A stretch of DNA of 64,000 bases from an uncultured Prevotellaceae bacterium (GCA_902762565.1 CACWOS010000007.1:1-64000); one strand, 5' to 3'; positions 42,832-54,203 are shown, counted from the stretch's first letter. The notes: generated by a model from the letters alone, not told the origin. Program-made: numbers and translations.

Positions 42832-44373
42832 ATGATTAAAGCATTTGATAATCTAGAAATTTGGTGGGTCACTGGTGCACAGTTGCTGTACGGTGGTGAT
42901 GCTGTTGTTGCTGTGGACGGCCACTCGAAGGAGATGGTAGATGGCCTGAACAATAGTGGTATCATTCCCATCAAGGTAGTTTATAAAGGTACGGCCAATA
43001 GCTCGAAGGAAGTCGAGAACGTCATGAAGGCCGCCAACAACGACGACAAGTGTGTGGGTATCATCACTTGGATGCACACCTTCTCGCCTGCTAAGATGTG
43101 GATCAAGGGTCTGCAAGATCTGCAGAAGCCCCTACTCCACTTCCACACGCAGTATAACGCCGAGATTCCCTGGGAGACGATGGATATGGACTTCATGAAC
43201 CTAAACCAGTCGGCTCACGGCGACATCGAATTCGGACATATCTGCACCCGTATGCGTGTGCCCCGCAAGGTGGTTTGCGGCTACTGGAAGGACCAAAAGG
43301 CCCAGGAGCAGATTGCCGTATGGGCCCGCGTGGCTGCTGGTGTCGCTGATGCCAAGAATGTACGCTGCCTGATGTTCGGCATGAACATGAACAACGTAGC
43401 CGTAACTGATGGCGACCGCGTCGAATTCGAGCAGCGTCTTGGCTACCACGTTGACTACTATCCCGTATCTAGTCTCATGGAGTATTGGCGCAAGGTGACC
43501 GATGCCGAGGTTGACGCGTTGGTCGAGGAATACAAGCAGCAGTACACCATCAAGATTGACGAGTCTGGTGAGGAAGTCTACTGGCAGAAGGTATGGAACG
43601 CCGCCAAGGCTGAGATTGCCCTGCGTCGTGTACTGAAGGACGAGGGTGCTACTGCCTTCACCACTAACTTCGACGATCTGGGTGACGCCGACATCGACCA
43701 GCCCGACTTCTGCGGTTTCGACCAGATTCCCGGTCTGGCATCACAGCGCCTCATGGCCGAGGGTATCGGCTTCGGTGCTGAGGGTGACTGGAAGACGGCT
43801 TGCCTCTATCGCACCCTGTGGGTTATCCAGCAGGGCATGCCCACTGGCTGCTCGTTCCTGGAGGACTACACGCTGAATTTCGCAGGCAGCCAGTCGTCGT
43901 GCCTGCAGAGCCACATGCTCGAAGTCTGCCCGCTCATTGCCGTCGATAAGCCTACACTGGAGGTTCACTTCCTGGGCATCGGCATCCGCAAGCAGCAGAC
44001 TGCCCGACTAGTGTTCACTTCAAAGGTAGGTCGCGGTATCAAAGCTACCGTTGTCGATCTGGGCAACCGCTTCCGCCTCATCTCTCAGGAAGTTGAGTGC
44101 ATCGAGCCGAAGCCCATGCCCAACCTGCCCGTGGCTTCGGCGCTGTGGGTTCCGCAGCCTTCGTTCGAGGTGGGTGCTGGCGCGTGGATACTGGCTGGCG
44201 GCACACACCACAGTGCTTTCTCGTACGACATTACCGAAGAGTACTGGGAGGACTTTGCCGAGATGCTGGGCATCGAGTATGTTAAGATTAACAAGCAGAC
44301 CACGACGTACGACTTCAAGCAGACGCTGCGCAATAACGAGGTGTACTTCATGCTGAATAAAGCGCTTCAATAA
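42832..44373 (+). CDS. araA: L-arabinose isomerase
   Basis: 513 residues, slightly longer than the 500 of E. coli. Family landmarks are IWWVTGAQLLYGG, TWMHTFSPAKMWI, LHFHTQYN, DFMNLNQSAHGDIEF and the C-terminal HHSAFS with metal-binding His. It converts L-arabinose to L-ribulose with Mn2+. Position between araD and the kinase fits a single operon. Confidence 0.96.
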   Translation: MIKAFDNLEIWWVTGAQLLYGGDAVVAVDGHSKEMVDGLNNSGIIPIKVVYKGTANSSKEVENVMKAANNDDKCVGIITWMHTFSPAKMWIKGLQDLQKPLLHFHTQYNAEIPWETMDMDFMNLNQSAHGDIEFGHICTRMRVPRKVVCGYWKDQKAQEQIAVWARVAAGVADAKNVRCLMFGMNMNNVAVTDGDRVEFEQRLGYHVDYYPVSSLMEYWRKVTDAEVDALVEEYKQQYTIKIDESGEEVYWQKVWNAAKAEIALRRVLKDEGATAFTTNFDDLGDADIDQPDFCGFDQIPGLASQRLMAEGIGFGAEGDWKTACLYRTLWVIQQGMPTGCSFLEDYTLNFAGSQSSCLQSHMLEVCPLIAVDKPTLEVHFLGIGIRKQQTARLVFTSKVGRGIKATVVDLGNRFRLISQEVECIEPKPMPNLPVASALWVPQPSFEVGAGAWILAGGTHHSAFSYDITEEYWEDFAEMLGIEYVKINKQTTTYDFKQTLRNNEVYFMLNKALQ

Positions 44374-44389
44374 TTAATGATTGATAATT

Positions 44390-45976
44390 ATGACTGCAAA
44401 ACAAGTAATAGAAAGTGGTAAGGCCATTCTCGGTATCGAGTTCGGTTCTACACGTATCAAAGCCGTTCTCATTGACGAGAACAATAAACCCATTGCACAG
44501 GGCTCGCATGAGTGGGAGAACCAGCTCGTGGACGGGCTGTGGACCTACAGCATCGAGGCTATCTGGTATGGACTGCAGGACTGCTACGCCGAACTGCGCA
44601 AGGACGTGCTGAAGCAGTATGACTGTGAAATAGAGTCGCTGGGCGCCATCGGTTTCTCAGCTATGATGCATGGCTATATGGCCTTTAACGAGAAACAGGA
44701 TATTCTGGTACCGTTCCGCACATGGCGTAACACCAATACGGGCCAGGCCGCTGCCGAACTGTCGGAGTTGTTCAACTATAACATCCCCTTGCGCTGGTCA
44801 ATATCACATTTGTACCAGTGCATTCTGAACGGCGACGAGCACGTGAAGGACATCAAGTTCCTGACCACACTGGCAGGCTATGTGCACTGGCAGGTGACGG
44901 GCCGGTTCGTGTTGGGCGTGGGCGATGCCTCAGGTATGATTCCTGTAGACCCCGCCACGAAGACATACGATGCCACGATGGTCGAGAAGTTCGACAAGAT
45001 ACTAGCGTCTAAAGGTTTGCCCTTTAGATTACTCGACATCCTACCCAAGAGCTTGAATGCTGGTGAGGTTGCTGGTGAACTGACTGCCGAGGGTGCCAAG
45101 AAGCTGGACGTCAGTGGTCACCTGAAGCCTGGCTGTCCCGTTTGTCCTCCCGAGGGCGACGCTGGTACAGGCATGGTAGCCACCAACGCCGTCAAACAAC
45201 GTACCGGTAACGTATCGGCAGGCACATCGTCGTTCTCGATGATTGTGCTGGAGAAGCCGCTGTCGAAGCCTTACGAGATGATTGACATGGTGACCACACC
45301 CGACGGAAGCCTCGTGGCTATGGTACACTGCAACAACTGCACCAGCGATATCAATGCCTGGGTAGGACTGTTCAAGGAGTATCAGCAATTGCTGGGCGTT
45401 CCCGTCGATATGAACGAACTGTACGGTAAGCTGTTCAACAAGGCCTTGGAAGGTGACACCGACTGCGGCGGATTGATGGCCTACAACTACGTGAGCGGTG
45501 AGCCTGTCACAGGTCTAGCCGACGGTCGTCCCCTCTTTGTGCGCTCGGCTAACGACAAGTTCAACCTCGCCAACTTCATGCGTGCCAATCTCTACGGTGC
45601 TATTGGCGTGCTGAAAATCGGTAACGACATCCTATTCAAGGACGAGATGATTCGCGTGGATCGCATTACAGGTCACGGTGGTTACTTCAAGACCGCCGGT
45701 GTCGGACAGCGCATGCTGGCTGCCGCCCTGAACTCGCCTATCTCGGTGATGGAGACTGCTGGCGAAGGTGGAGCATGGGGTATTGCCCTGCTGGCCGGCT
45801 ACCTTATTAATAAGAATGGCAAGTCGCTGGCCGACTACCTCGAGGATGTCGTCTTTGCAGGCAACACAGGCACAAGTATCGCCCCTACTGCTGAGGACGT
45901 CGCTGGCTTCGAGAAGTACATCGAGAACTACAAGCGCTGTCTGCCCATCGAGCAGGCTGCCGTCGATAACAAGTAA
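44390..45976 (+). CDS. araB: FGGY-family ribulokinase
   Basis: 528 residues from the ATG at 44390; an in-frame TTG at 44381 is not used. The FGGY fold has the N-terminal phosphate motif [12 protein letters not shown], the substrate region [18 protein letters not shown] and the C-terminal [20 protein letters not shown]. The Bacteroidota arabinose kinase is closer in length to xylulokinases than to E. coli AraB, but operon context (after araD-araA) assigns ribulokinase. It ends the operon before a strong terminator. Confidence 0.85.
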   Translation: MTAKQVIESGKAILGIEFGSTRIKAVLIDENNKPIAQGSHEWENQLVDGLWTYSIEAIWYGLQDCYAELRKDVLKQYDCEIESLGAIGFSAMMHGYMAFNEKQDILVPFRTWRNTNTGQAAAELSELFNYNIPLRWSISHLYQCILNGDEHVKDIKFLTTLAGYVHWQVTGRFVLGVGDASGMIPVDPATKTYDATMVEKFDKILASKGLPFRLLDILPKSLNAGEVAGELTAEGAKKLDVSGHLKPGCPVCPPEGDAGTGMVATNAVKQRTGNVSAGTSSFSMIVLEKPLSKPYEMIDMVTTPDGSLVAMVHCNNCTSDINAWVGLFKEYQQLLGVPVDMNELYGKLFNKALEGDTDCGGLMAYNYVSGEPVTGLADGRPLFVRSANDKFNLANFMRANLYGAIGVLKIGNDILFKDEMIRVDRITGHGGYFKTAGVGQRMLAAALNSPISVMETAGEGGAWGIALLAGYLINKNGKSLADYLEDVVFAGNTGTSIAPTAEDVAGFEKYIENYKRCLPIEQAAVDNK

Positions 45977-45997
45977 TATTGCTTACAACGACACACT

Positions 45998-46033
45998 AAA
46001 AGATACCACTGGAATATCAGTGGTATCTTTTTT
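45998..46033 (+). terminator. Terminator of the arabinose operon
   Basis: AAAAGATACCACTG (45998-46011) pairs with CAGTGGTATCTTTT around a six-base loop, with a T-run. Confidence 0.9.
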
Positions 46034-46076
46034 GATACAAATCTATATATGATTAACATATTTTGGGTGTTATGAC

Positions 46077-46107
46077 TTGGTTGTTTCATAATTTCTAAGT
46101 ATCTTTG
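46077..46107 (+). promoter_or_regulatory. Promoter of the sensor pair
   Basis: TTG (46077-46079), 20 bases, TATCTTTG (46100-46107). Only eight bases separate it from the ATG at 46116. Confidence 0.75.
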
Positions 46108-46115
46108 CTTCCGAA

Positions 46116-47624
46116 ATGCTTCAAGCGCCTAAAATAATACGAAAAACATTATCGGTGCGGATTGGTCTGATGGTGGTGTTAGCTATGACGATATTACTCA
46201 TGGCCTCATTGTTTGTGATGTTATACTTTTCGCGCAAAGCAGTTAAGGAAGAAGCCATACAGAAGGCAGTTCAGACACTAGAAGGGACCATACAAAACAT
46301 AGATAACATCCTGCTGAGTGTTGAACAAACAACGGGCAACATCTTCTACAGTATGCTACCAAATCTGAACAATCCTGATTTAATGTTCACTTATGCACGC
46401 AAAATAGTGGAAACAAATCCCTATGTAGCCGGATGCGCCATCGCTTTCAAGGAGAACTACTACAAAGACCATCAACTTTTTATGGCCTATATGCACCGTC
46501 CTGACAGTGCAGGTGTGGCATATGCAGACTCTGACATCGTACCTGACGACATGTTTGCCGACCAGCCCTACACTGAACAAATATGGTTTACTGAACCTAT
46601 GAAGACGGGCAAAATTGGATGGATTAATCCGCTGAAGGGTATAGAATCCGACGAGGCTCCCATCATCACACTTTCGTTACCGATACCTTCACCCAATGCT
46701 GATGGCAAGCCAATCGGAGTAATTGGTGTTGACGTATCACTTAGTCTGCTTTCAAAAGTCGTATCAGAGGCAAAACCGTCAAAGAACTCCTACTGTACAC
46801 TGATAGAAAAAGACGGAACATTCATTGTACATCCTATCAGTAAAAAACTAATGAGCAAGACGGCACTGATGCTGAAAGAGAAATCGGCCAAGGATGCCGC
46901 ACAAGCTATGATATCAGGTGAAACAGGCTACAAGCCATTCCGCATGGGTGATACTGATCTCTATGTTTTTTACAAACCTTTTAAACGTATTGCCGTTCCA
47001 GGCCGTTCGGCAGACGACTTAGGATGGAGTGCAGGCATCATCTATCCTGAAGAAGACATTCTTGGTGACTATCATAACCTTACATATTATGTCATGGCTA
47101 TTGCCATCATAGGTCTGCTTTTGTCATTCCTCATTAGCACTTTTTATATCCATAATAAACTAATGCCGCTTACCATGCTAACAGAGCAGGCACAGCGTAT
47201 AGCAGATGGAAATATGGACGAACCTATCCCAAACAGTCGACGAGAAGATGAGATAGGACGATTACAAGACAACTTTAAATTAATGCAGCAATCACTGGCT
47301 ACCAATATTGGTGAACTGGATCAGTTGACAAACCAACTTAAAGAACACGGAAAAGAACTAAGCATAGCATACAGGGAAGCCCAAAAAGCAGACCGTATGA
47401 AGACGGCATTCCTGCACAATATGACCAATCAAATGATAGAACCCGCAGAAAGCATTAGCAAAGATGTGAATACATTATGTGACAGAAATAGAAAGACTGA
47501 AGGACAGGATATCAAATGTCTAGCCGATGACATTCAAAAAAACGGCAACGCCATTGCTGAGCTACTGAAGAACTTGATTAATATGTCAGACGAGGACATT
47601 AGAAAGGAGGTTCAGGATGCTTAA
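46116..47624 (+). CDS. Cache-HAMP sensor protein with degenerate kinase region (pseudokinase)
   Basis: 502 residues. Transmembrane helix at about 15-38, a periplasmic double Cache domain (about 40-320, with GVIGVDVSLSLLSKVV and TLIEKDGTFIVHP), second helix about 323-345, HAMP (about 346-400), then a short coiled region. Where its partner has NVSHQIRTP, this protein reads NMTNQMIEP (435-443), so the phospho-acceptor His is Asn (N438). No HATPase domain follows; the protein ends at 502. It can sense and perhaps dimerise but not phosphorylate. Its stop overlaps the next gene by eight bases, indicating coupled synthesis. Confidence 0.8.
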   Translation: MLQAPKIIRKTLSVRIGLMVVLAMTILLMASLFVMLYFSRKAVKEEAIQKAVQTLEGTIQNIDNILLSVEQTTGNIFYSMLPNLNNPDLMFTYARKIVETNPYVAGCAIAFKENYYKDHQLFMAYMHRPDSAGVAYADSDIVPDDMFADQPYTEQIWFTEPMKTGKIGWINPLKGIESDEAPIITLSLPIPSPNADGKPIGVIGVDVSLSLLSKVVSEAKPSKNSYCTLIEKDGTFIVHPISKKLMSKTALMLKEKSAKDAAQAMISGETGYKPFRMGDTDLYVFYKPFKRIAVPGRSADDLGWSAGIIYPEEDILGDYHNLTYYVMAIAIIGLLLSFLISTFYIHNKLMPLTMLTEQAQRIADGNMDEPIPNSRREDEIGRLQDNFKLMQQSLATNIGELDQLTNQLKEHGKELSIAYREAQKADRMKTAFLHNMTNQMIEPAESISKDVNTLCDRNRKTEGQDIKCLADDIQKNGNAIAELLKNLINMSDEDIRKEVQDA

Positions 47625-49518
47625 CGGAATAAGGAAGTCATTCTCTGCAAAACTCAGTCTTGGCATTCTGCTAATGGCCATTACCATATTCGTGGTTTCG
47701 CTCGGTATATTATTCACCCAATCACGTCACATCATCCGCACAGAAGTTGTCGGACGTGCCAATGCCGTACTCAACACCACTATGCAGAAACTCATACGTA
47801 ATTTAATGACCATAGAAAACGCTACTAATGCCTACACTTGGATGATAGAACAGTCATTCCAGCCTGAATCAATACTGGGATACACCAAACGTATCGTCCA
47901 ACTAAATCCGCATATCGATGGCTGTTCTATCAGTGCTGAACCCGACATATTTGAGAAATACGGACGACACTTCTCAGCATATACCGTCAGAGAATCAGAT
48001 TCCATCAGAACTGTCATAGAAGAACCATACGATTATTTTCATAAGATATGGTATAAAACACCACATGACCTCAACGATGCCTGTTGGGTTGTTTATACCG
48101 ATGAAGTAGACTCGCTGGAACTTACCCTTGACGGCATGATAGCCTCATACGGGAAACCTCTATATGACGCCGATAGCTTGATAGTTGGTATTATATCTAC
48201 TGACCTCTCGCTATTGAGACTATCAAAGGTTATGTCAGAAGTAAAACCCTACCCCAGCTCATACTTTATGATGCTTAACAACGAGGGACGCTACTTCATC
48301 CATCCCGACTCTACACGCCTATTCACGCAGACCATTTTCGATAATGCCGACCCACGTGAACAGTCAGATATCTATGCCTTGGGACACGAAATGTCAGCGG
48401 GTAAACGAGGACAAATGGCTGTCAACATAGATGGCTCGGCATGTCTTGTATGCTATCAGCCCGTACCTGGCACTGATTGGAGTCTAGCTATTGTCTGTCC
48501 AGAGAGCGATGTGCTGGCAGGCTACTATCGACTAACATACATCGTTATATCACTTCTCATCATTGGACTAATCATTATCCTGTTGCTGAGTCATAGAGCT
48601 GTTAAGCATGCCATTCGTCCACTGAACCAGTTGTTGGAAAAGACACAAGCAATAGCATCCGGAAGTATGGAAGTCCACATTCCTAAGAGTCAGCGAGAAG
48701 ACGTCATAGGACGCCTACAAAATAGTTTTGCTACCATGTTGCAGGCACTGAACTTTCATATGGGCAGTGTGTGTTATACCACCGAACAGACAAAACTACG
48801 CAACGAAGAACTAGAGCGTGCCACACGAATGGTCGAAGAGGCTGATAAGCAGAAAACAACGTTTATACAAAATGTGAGTCACCAAATACGTACACCGCTC
48901 AACATTATCATGGGTTTTGCTCAAGTACTGAGCGACGGCAGCAATGAAGGACTATCGGACGAAGAGACGAAAAGCATCACTGACATGATGGACCATAACT
49001 CTAAACACCTCAATCGAATGTTATTGATGCTCTTCGATAGTTCTGACACAGGACTTTCAGAAGAACTGAATAGTCAAAAACAGGACATAGTTCCTTGCAA
49101 CGATGTGGTCAATGAAGCTATAGGCTATACCAACATGCACTACCCAAATCTACACATAAACTTCCAAACTGACGTGCCTGATGATTTCAGCATTAAAGGA
49201 AACCGTCTCTACCTAATGCGAGCCCTACGAGAATTGTTATATAATTCGGCTAAGTATTCGGACGGGAAGAATATCTGTATACATGTTATGCGAACTGAGA
49301 ATATTGTCCGCTTCATGGTCGAAGACACTGGAAAGAATATAAGCGAAGCAGATAGTAAAGTTATTTTTAAGTTCTTTGCTAAAGGCGACGATCTGACCGA
49401 AGGACTTGGATTAGGCTTGCCATTGGCAAAACGTCATGCACAGAATCTTGGTGGCGACCTGATACTTGACACTAACTACCACCAAGGCTGTCGCTTCATT
49501 ATCGAAATTCCTTATTGA
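47617..49518 (+). CDS. Cache-HAMP sensor histidine kinase
   Basis: 633 residues. Transmembrane helix about 13-34, double Cache domain about 40-300, helix about 306-326, HAMP about 328-380, coiled linker, HisKA with H422 in NVSHQIRTPLN, and HATPase with N-box RELLYNSAKYS, G1 VEDTGKNIS and G2 GLGLGLPLAKRHA. The domain order is that of its upstream neighbour plus a working kinase core, so the pair looks like an old duplication with one half decayed or specialised. No response regulator is adjacent. Its 3' end overlaps the convergent TlpA-like gene by seven bases. Confidence 0.9.
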   Translation: MLNGIRKSFSAKLSLGILLMAITIFVVSLGILFTQSRHIIRTEVVGRANAVLNTTMQKLIRNLMTIENATNAYTWMIEQSFQPESILGYTKRIVQLNPHIDGCSISAEPDIFEKYGRHFSAYTVRESDSIRTVIEEPYDYFHKIWYKTPHDLNDACWVVYTDEVDSLELTLDGMIASYGKPLYDADSLIVGIISTDLSLLRLSKVMSEVKPYPSSYFMMLNNEGRYFIHPDSTRLFTQTIFDNADPREQSDIYALGHEMSAGKRGQMAVNIDGSACLVCYQPVPGTDWSLAIVCPESDVLAGYYRLTYIVISLLIIGLIIILLLSHRAVKHAIRPLNQLLEKTQAIASGSMEVHIPKSQREDVIGRLQNSFATMLQALNFHMGSVCYTTEQTKLRNEELERATRMVEEADKQKTTFIQNVSHQIRTPLNIIMGFAQVLSDGSNEGLSDEETKSITDMMDHNSKHLNRMLLMLFDSSDTGLSEELNSQKQDIVPCNDVVNEAIGYTNMHYPNLHINFQTDVPDDFSIKGNRLYLMRALRELLYNSAKYSDGKNICIHVMRTENIVRFMVEDTGKNISEADSKVIFKFFAKGDDLTEGLGLGLPLAKRHAQNLGGDLILDTNYHQGCRFIIEIPY

Positions 49519-50042
49519 TATATTTCTGCTAGTATGTTTATCAAGTTTGTGTCTCGTAAGTCAAGCGCAACAATACGTCCTTGCGGATCAACAAGAATGT
49601 TGGCAGGAATACTGGTAACACCAAAGGCAACAGCACCAAGACTCTTCCAACCTTTCAGGTCACTTAATTGTGGCCACATCATATTTAGCCGTTTGATAGC
49701 TGCCAACCATGCTTCTTTACGATTATCGAACGAAATGCCAATAATCTCAAAACCTTTACCATGATATTTCTCATAGCAACTGATGACATTGGGCAGTTCT
49801 CTTAGGCATGGCCCACACCATGAAGCCCAAAAATCAATCAATACATAATTGCCTTTACCACACCATTCACTAAGTTGATGCTCCTTTCCATCAACATCAG
49901 TCATCGTAAGATTGGTCACTTGAGTTCCTATATTACGATTTCCTTTAGCCATATGATCTACTTGAGCCTTAACATCAGACAACTGTGCTTGAACAACAGA
50001 AACCACAAAGGCAAACATCATTGTTAAAAGTAATTTCTTCAT
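49512..50042 (-). CDS. TlpA-like periplasmic thiol-disulfide oxidoreductase
   Basis: 176 residues from the ATG at 50042, chosen because it directly precedes a signal peptide (MKKLLLTMMFAFVV, cut near VQAQ). Thioredoxin fold with the active motif WCGPC (C76 and C79) and FDNRKEAW and GVTSIPANILVD, with the cis-Pro. It reduces or oxidises envelope thiols, for example in cytochrome maturation or after oxidative damage. Promoter at 50063-50093. Confidence 0.88.
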   Translation of the reverse strand: MKKLLLTMMFAFVVSVVQAQLSDVKAQVDHMAKGNRNIGTQVTNLTMTDVDGKEHQLSEWCGKGNYVLIDFWASWCGPCLRELPNVISCYEKYHGKGFEIIGISFDNRKEAWLAAIKRLNMMWPQLSDLKGWKSLGAVAFGVTSIPANILVDPQGRIVALDLRDTNLINILAEIYQ

Positions 50043-50062
50043 ATTCGATTTAATTTTTGCTG

Positions 50063-50093
50063 CAAAAGTAATCATTTTAATTCAAATAAACAA
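50063..50093 (-). promoter_or_regulatory. Promoter of the TlpA-like gene
   Basis: Minus-strand TTG (50091-50093), 20 bases, TACTTTTG (50063-50070). The leader is about 15-20 nt. Confidence 0.7.
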
Positions 50094-50178
50094 AATTTGT
50101 TTTATAAAAGTATACGCGTATGAAAACATTATAAAAATACATGGAAATTACACATTTTATTTTTTTATGCAAAGATGC

Positions 50179-50209
50179 TTGGTAATTTGCTAAATTCTTC
50201 GTACCTTTG
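50179..50209 (+). promoter_or_regulatory. Promoter of carB-trmD
   Basis: TTG (50179-50181), 20 bases, TACCTTTG (50202-50209). It shows that the in-frame TTG at 50207 cannot be the carB start. Confidence 0.8.
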
Positions 50210-50245
50210 CAGCCCAGAATGCAATCAAGACATACAGCAAACGAT

Positions 50246-53200
50246 ATGACAAAACAATTAAAAAAGGTGCTGGTATTAGGTTCAGGCGCCTTAAAAATCG
50301 GACAAGCTGGTGAGTTTGACTATTCTGGCTCCCAGGCACTTAAAGCATTACGCGAGGAAGGAATCTCTTCCGTGTTAGTAAACCCAAACATCGCTACGAT
50401 TCAGACCTCTGAAGGTATCGCCGACAAGGTATACTTTCAACCGGTGACGACGCACTTCGTGACGGAAATCATCAAGAAGGAACGTCCCGACGGCATTCTT
50501 TTGGCTTTTGGTGGTCAAACCGCTCTGAATTGCGGTACTGAACTCTACCAGAAAGGTATCCTGAAGGAGTATGGTGTAGCGGTTCTGGGAACCAGCGTCG
50601 AAGCCATCATGAACACCGAAGACCGCGACCTCTTCGTTAAGAAACTTGACGAGATTGCGCTGAAGACTCCTGTCAGCCACGCCGTGGAAAACATGGAAGA
50701 CGCTTTGAAGGCTGCCCACGAAATTGGCTTCCCCATCATGATCCGTTCAGCCTATGCGCTGGGTGGACTGGGTTCAGGTATCTGTCCTGACGAGAAAGCC
50801 TTCAAGGAACTGGCTGAGAGTGCCTTCACCTTTGCTCCCCAGATATTGGTTGAGGAGTCTCTGAAAGGCTGGAAAGAGATTGAATTCGAGACCATCCGCG
50901 ACGCTAACGACCATTGCTTCACCGTAGCCTCTATGGAGAACTTCGATCCCCTGGGCATCCACACCGGTGAGTCTATCGTTGTTGCTCCTACCTGTTCGCT
51001 GAAGGATGAGCAGGTTAAGATGTTGCAGGATATCACCATCAAGTGCGTACGTCATCTGGGGATCGTCGGTGAGTGCAACATTCAGTTTGCCTTCAATGCC
51101 GAGACCAACGACTATCGTATCATCGAGATCAACGCTCGTCTGAGCCGTTCTTCTGCGCTGGCTTCAAAGGCAACCGGCTATCCCCTCGCCTTCGTTGCTG
51201 CCAAGATTGCGCTGGGCTATACCCTCGACCAGATTGGCGAAATGGGTACCACCTCTTCAGCCTATGTTGCTCCGTCCCTCGATTACATGATTTGTAAGAT
51301 TCCTCGTTGGGACCTCACCAAGTTTGCCGGTGTCAGCCGTCAAATTGGTTCCAGTATGAAATCTGTAGGTGAGATTATGTCTATCGGTCGCTCGTTCGAG
51401 GAGATGATTCAGAAGGGTCTCCGCATGATTGGTCAGGGCATGCACGGTTTCGTGGGCAACGACCACACAAAGTTCGACGACTTGGACGATGCTCTGGCTA
51501 ACCCCACCGACCTGCGTATCTTTGCTATCGCACAGGCTCTGGAGGATGGCTACACCGTTGAGCGCATCGAGCAGCTCACCAAGATTGACGTTTGGTTTCT
51601 AGAACGCCTGAAGCATATCGTTGACCTGAAGCACGAGTTGCAGAAGTACAACAAGCTGGAGGAACTCCCCGATGAGTTGCTGCTGGAGGTAAAGCAGTGT
51701 GGCTTCTCTGACTTCCAAATTGCCCGCTTCGTCCTGAAGACCAAGTCCACCAATATGGAGAAGGAGAACCTGCAGGTTCGCGAATATCGTAAGCAGAAAG
51801 GCATCCTGCCTTCTGTGAAGCGTATTCCTACCGTTGCCAGCGAACATCCTGAGCTCACCAACTACCTCTACTTCACCTACACCCATACACCTGCCTTCGC
51901 ACAGCCCGACGGCAAGGTTTATACCCCAGCACACGACATCAACTATTACAAGAACGAAAAATCCGTAGTAGTCTTAGGTTCAGGCGCTTATCGTATCGGT
52001 TCGTCAGTAGAGTTCGACTGGTGTTCGGTGAACGCTATCAATACCGCTCGCAAGCTGGGCTACAAGTCCATCATGATTAACTACAACCCCGAGACCGTGT
52101 CAACGGACTACGATATGTGCGACCGTCTGTACTTCGACGAGCTCTCTTTGGAGCGTGTCCTCGACGTTATGGACCTCGAACAGCCTCGTGGTGTCATCGT
52201 CTCTGTGGGTGGTCAGATACCTAACAACCTCGCCATGAAGTTGCACCGTCAGGGTGTTCCCGTTCTCGGTACCAGTCCTGTCGACATCGACCGTGCTGAG
52301 AACCGCGACAAGTTCTCCGCCATGCTCGACAAGCTCGGCATCGACCAGCCTGCATGGCGTGCTCTGACCTCTTTCGAGGATGTCAAGCAGTTTGTCGACG
52401 AGGTTGGTTATCCCGTTCTCGTGCGTCCGAGCTACGTATTGTCGGGTGCTGCCATGAATGTATGCTACGACGACGAGGAGCTGCATCGCTTCCTCAACAT
52501 GGCTACCGAAGTGTCTAAGGAGTTCCCTGTAGTTATTTCGAAGTTCATGACTGAGACCAAGGAGATTGAGTTCGATGCCGTTGCCGACAAGGGCGAGGTT
52601 GTCGAGTACGCCATCTCCGAGCACGTAGAGTATGCCGGTGTGCACTCTGGCGACGCCACGATGGTGTTCCCCGCCCAGCACATCTACTTCTCTACCATCC
52701 GTCAAATCAAGAAGATTGCCCGCAAGATTGCTGCCGAGCTCAACATCAGCGGTCCATTCAATATCCAGTTCCTGGCTAAGAACCGCGAGGTGAAAGTCAT
52801 CGAGTGTAACCTGCGTGCATCACGTTCGTTCCCCTTTGTATCTAAAATTCTGAAGCGCAACTTCATCGAGACTGCTACGAAGATCATGCTCGACGCCCCC
52901 TACTCTCGTCCAGACTCGTCAGAGTTCGACATCGACCGCATCGGCGTCAAGGCCTCTCAGTTCTCGTTTGCCCGTCTGCAGAATGCCGACCCCGTGCTGG
53001 GTGTCGATATGAGCTCTACCGGTGAGGTAGGCTGTCTGGGCGACGACCTCAACGAGGCTATGCTCAACTCGCTCATTGCTACCGGCTACCGTCTGCCTAA
53101 GGATGGTAGCAGCATCCTGATTTCTTCAGGTGGTGCCAAGGGTAAGGTTAGCCTGTTGGAGCCCGCCCAGGAGTTGGTGAAGAAGGGTTACAAGGTCTAT

Positions 53201-53512
53201 GCTACTGGTGGTACTGCCAAGTTCTTCAACGACAACGGCGTCGAGGCTACTGCCGTCAGTTGGCCTGACGAGGAAGGTGAAAACAACGTGATGGACATGA
53301 TTGCCCAGCACAAGTTTGCCCTCATCGTCAACGTACCGAAGAACCATACCAAGCGTGAATTGACCAATGGATATCGTATTCGTCGCGGTGCCATTGACCA
53401 TAACATCCCCTTGATGACCAATGTCCGTCTAGCCAAGGCTTTCATCGAGGCCTTCACCGCCCTCAAGCAGGACGATATCAAGATTAAATCTTGGCAGGAA
53501 TATAACAATTAA
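50246..53512 (+). CDS. carB: Carbamoyl-phosphate synthase large subunit
   Basis: 1088 residues from the ATG at 50246. An in-frame ATG at 50219 would leave almost no leader and adds residues not usual for the family. Two ATP-grasp halves each open with the typical loop ([19 protein letters not shown] and [19 protein letters not shown]). The allosteric MGS-like domain (about 950-1088, [23 protein letters not shown]) is present. It makes carbamoyl phosphate from bicarbonate, glutamine-derived ammonia and 2 ATP for arginine and pyrimidines. carA is not adjacent. Confidence 0.96.
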   Translation: MTKQLKKVLVLGSGALKIGQAGEFDYSGSQALKALREEGISSVLVNPNIATIQTSEGIADKVYFQPVTTHFVTEIIKKERPDGILLAFGGQTALNCGTELYQKGILKEYGVAVLGTSVEAIMNTEDRDLFVKKLDEIALKTPVSHAVENMEDALKAAHEIGFPIMIRSAYALGGLGSGICPDEKAFKELAESAFTFAPQILVEESLKGWKEIEFETIRDANDHCFTVASMENFDPLGIHTGESIVVAPTCSLKDEQVKMLQDITIKCVRHLGIVGECNIQFAFNAETNDYRIIEINARLSRSSALASKATGYPLAFVAAKIALGYTLDQIGEMGTTSSAYVAPSLDYMICKIPRWDLTKFAGVSRQIGSSMKSVGEIMSIGRSFEEMIQKGLRMIGQGMHGFVGNDHTKFDDLDDALANPTDLRIFAIAQALEDGYTVERIEQLTKIDVWFLERLKHIVDLKHELQKYNKLEELPDELLLEVKQCGFSDFQIARFVLKTKSTNMEKENLQVREYRKQKGILPSVKRIPTVASEHPELTNYLYFTYTHTPAFAQPDGKVYTPAHDINYYKNEKSVVVLGSGAYRIGSSVEFDWCSVNAINTARKLGYKSIMINYNPETVSTDYDMCDRLYFDELSLERVLDVMDLEQPRGVIVSVGGQIPNNLAMKLHRQGVPVLGTSPVDIDRAENRDKFSAMLDKLGIDQPAWRALTSFEDVKQFVDEVGYPVLVRPSYVLSGAAMNVCYDDEELHRFLNMATEVSKEFPVVISKFMTETKEIEFDAVADKGEVVEYAISEHVEYAGVHSGDATMVFPAQHIYFSTIRQIKKIARKIAAELNISGPFNIQFLAKNREVKVIECNLRASRSFPFVSKILKRNFIETATKIMLDAPYSRPDSSEFDIDRIGVKASQFSFARLQNADPVLGVDMSSTGEVGCLGDDLNEAMLNSLIATGYRLPKDGSSILISSGGAKGKVSLLEPAQELVKKGYKVYATGGTAKFFNDNGVEATAVSWPDEEGENNVMDMIAQHKFALIVNVPKNHTKRELTNGYRIRRGAIDHNIPLMTNVRLAKAFIEAFTALKQDDIKIKSWQEYNN

Positions 53513-53514
53513 GA

Positions 53515-54195
53515 ATGAGAATTGATATTATCACGGTATTACCAGAGATGCTCGAAGGATTCGTCCATGAGAGCATCCTGGCACGTGCCGAGAAGAAGGG
53601 TCTAGCAGAAATACGGCTTCATAACTTGCGCGACTATACGCTCGACAAGTGGCGCCGTGTGGATGACTATCCTTATGGCGGCAGTGCAGGAATGGTGATG
53701 CAGTGCGAGCCTATTGACCGCTGTATTACGGCCTTGAAGGCTGAGCGCGACTACGATGAGATCATCTTCACGTCACCCGATGGCGAGCGCTTCGACCAGC
53801 ATATCGCTAATGAATTGTCGCTGAAGGGCAATCTCATTATTCTGGCAGGCCACTACAAAGGTATAGACCAGCGCGTTCGCGACCATCTGATTACCCGTGA
53901 AATATCAATTGGCGACTTTGTATTGACAGGCGGAGAACTGGTGGCAGCGATGATTGCCGATGCTGTAGTACGCGTCGTTCCCGGTGTCATCGGTGACGAG
54001 CAATCAGCACTCAGCGATTGTTTCCAAGATGACCTGTTGGCAGCACCCATCTACACGCGTCCAGCCGACTACAAAGGTTGGAAAGTACCTGACATTCTGC
54101 TATCGGGTAACGAAGCTAAAATCCGCAACTGGGAATTGGAGCAGGCAATGGAGCGCACGCGTCGTCTGCGCCCAGACTTACTCAGCGAAGAGTAA
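53515..54195 (+). CDS. trmD: tRNA (guanine-N1)-methyltransferase TrmD
   Basis: 226 residues of the SPOUT class. The knotted AdoMet site is [13 protein letters not shown] and [19 protein letters not shown], followed by [14 protein letters not shown] and the C-terminal domain that reads the tRNA anticodon loop. It methylates G37 in tRNAs with G36, preventing frameshifts. Two bases after carB, so cotranscribed. Confidence 0.96.
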   Translation: MRIDIITVLPEMLEGFVHESILARAEKKGLAEIRLHNLRDYTLDKWRRVDDYPYGGSAGMVMQCEPIDRCITALKAERDYDEIIFTSPDGERFDQHIANELSLKGNLIILAGHYKGIDQRVRDHLITREISIGDFVLTGGELVAAMIADAVVRVVPGVIGDEQSALSDCFQDDLLAAPIYTRPADYKGWKVPDILLSGNEAKIRNWELEQAMERTRRLRPDLLSEE

Positions 54196-54203
54196 GTAAA
54201 AAG

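Noticed and set aside
50207..50245. Extended carB N terminus from TTG 50207 or ATG 50219
   Set aside because: The TTG is part of the -7 element, and the ATG at 50219 would leave almost no leader and add residues not usual for the family.
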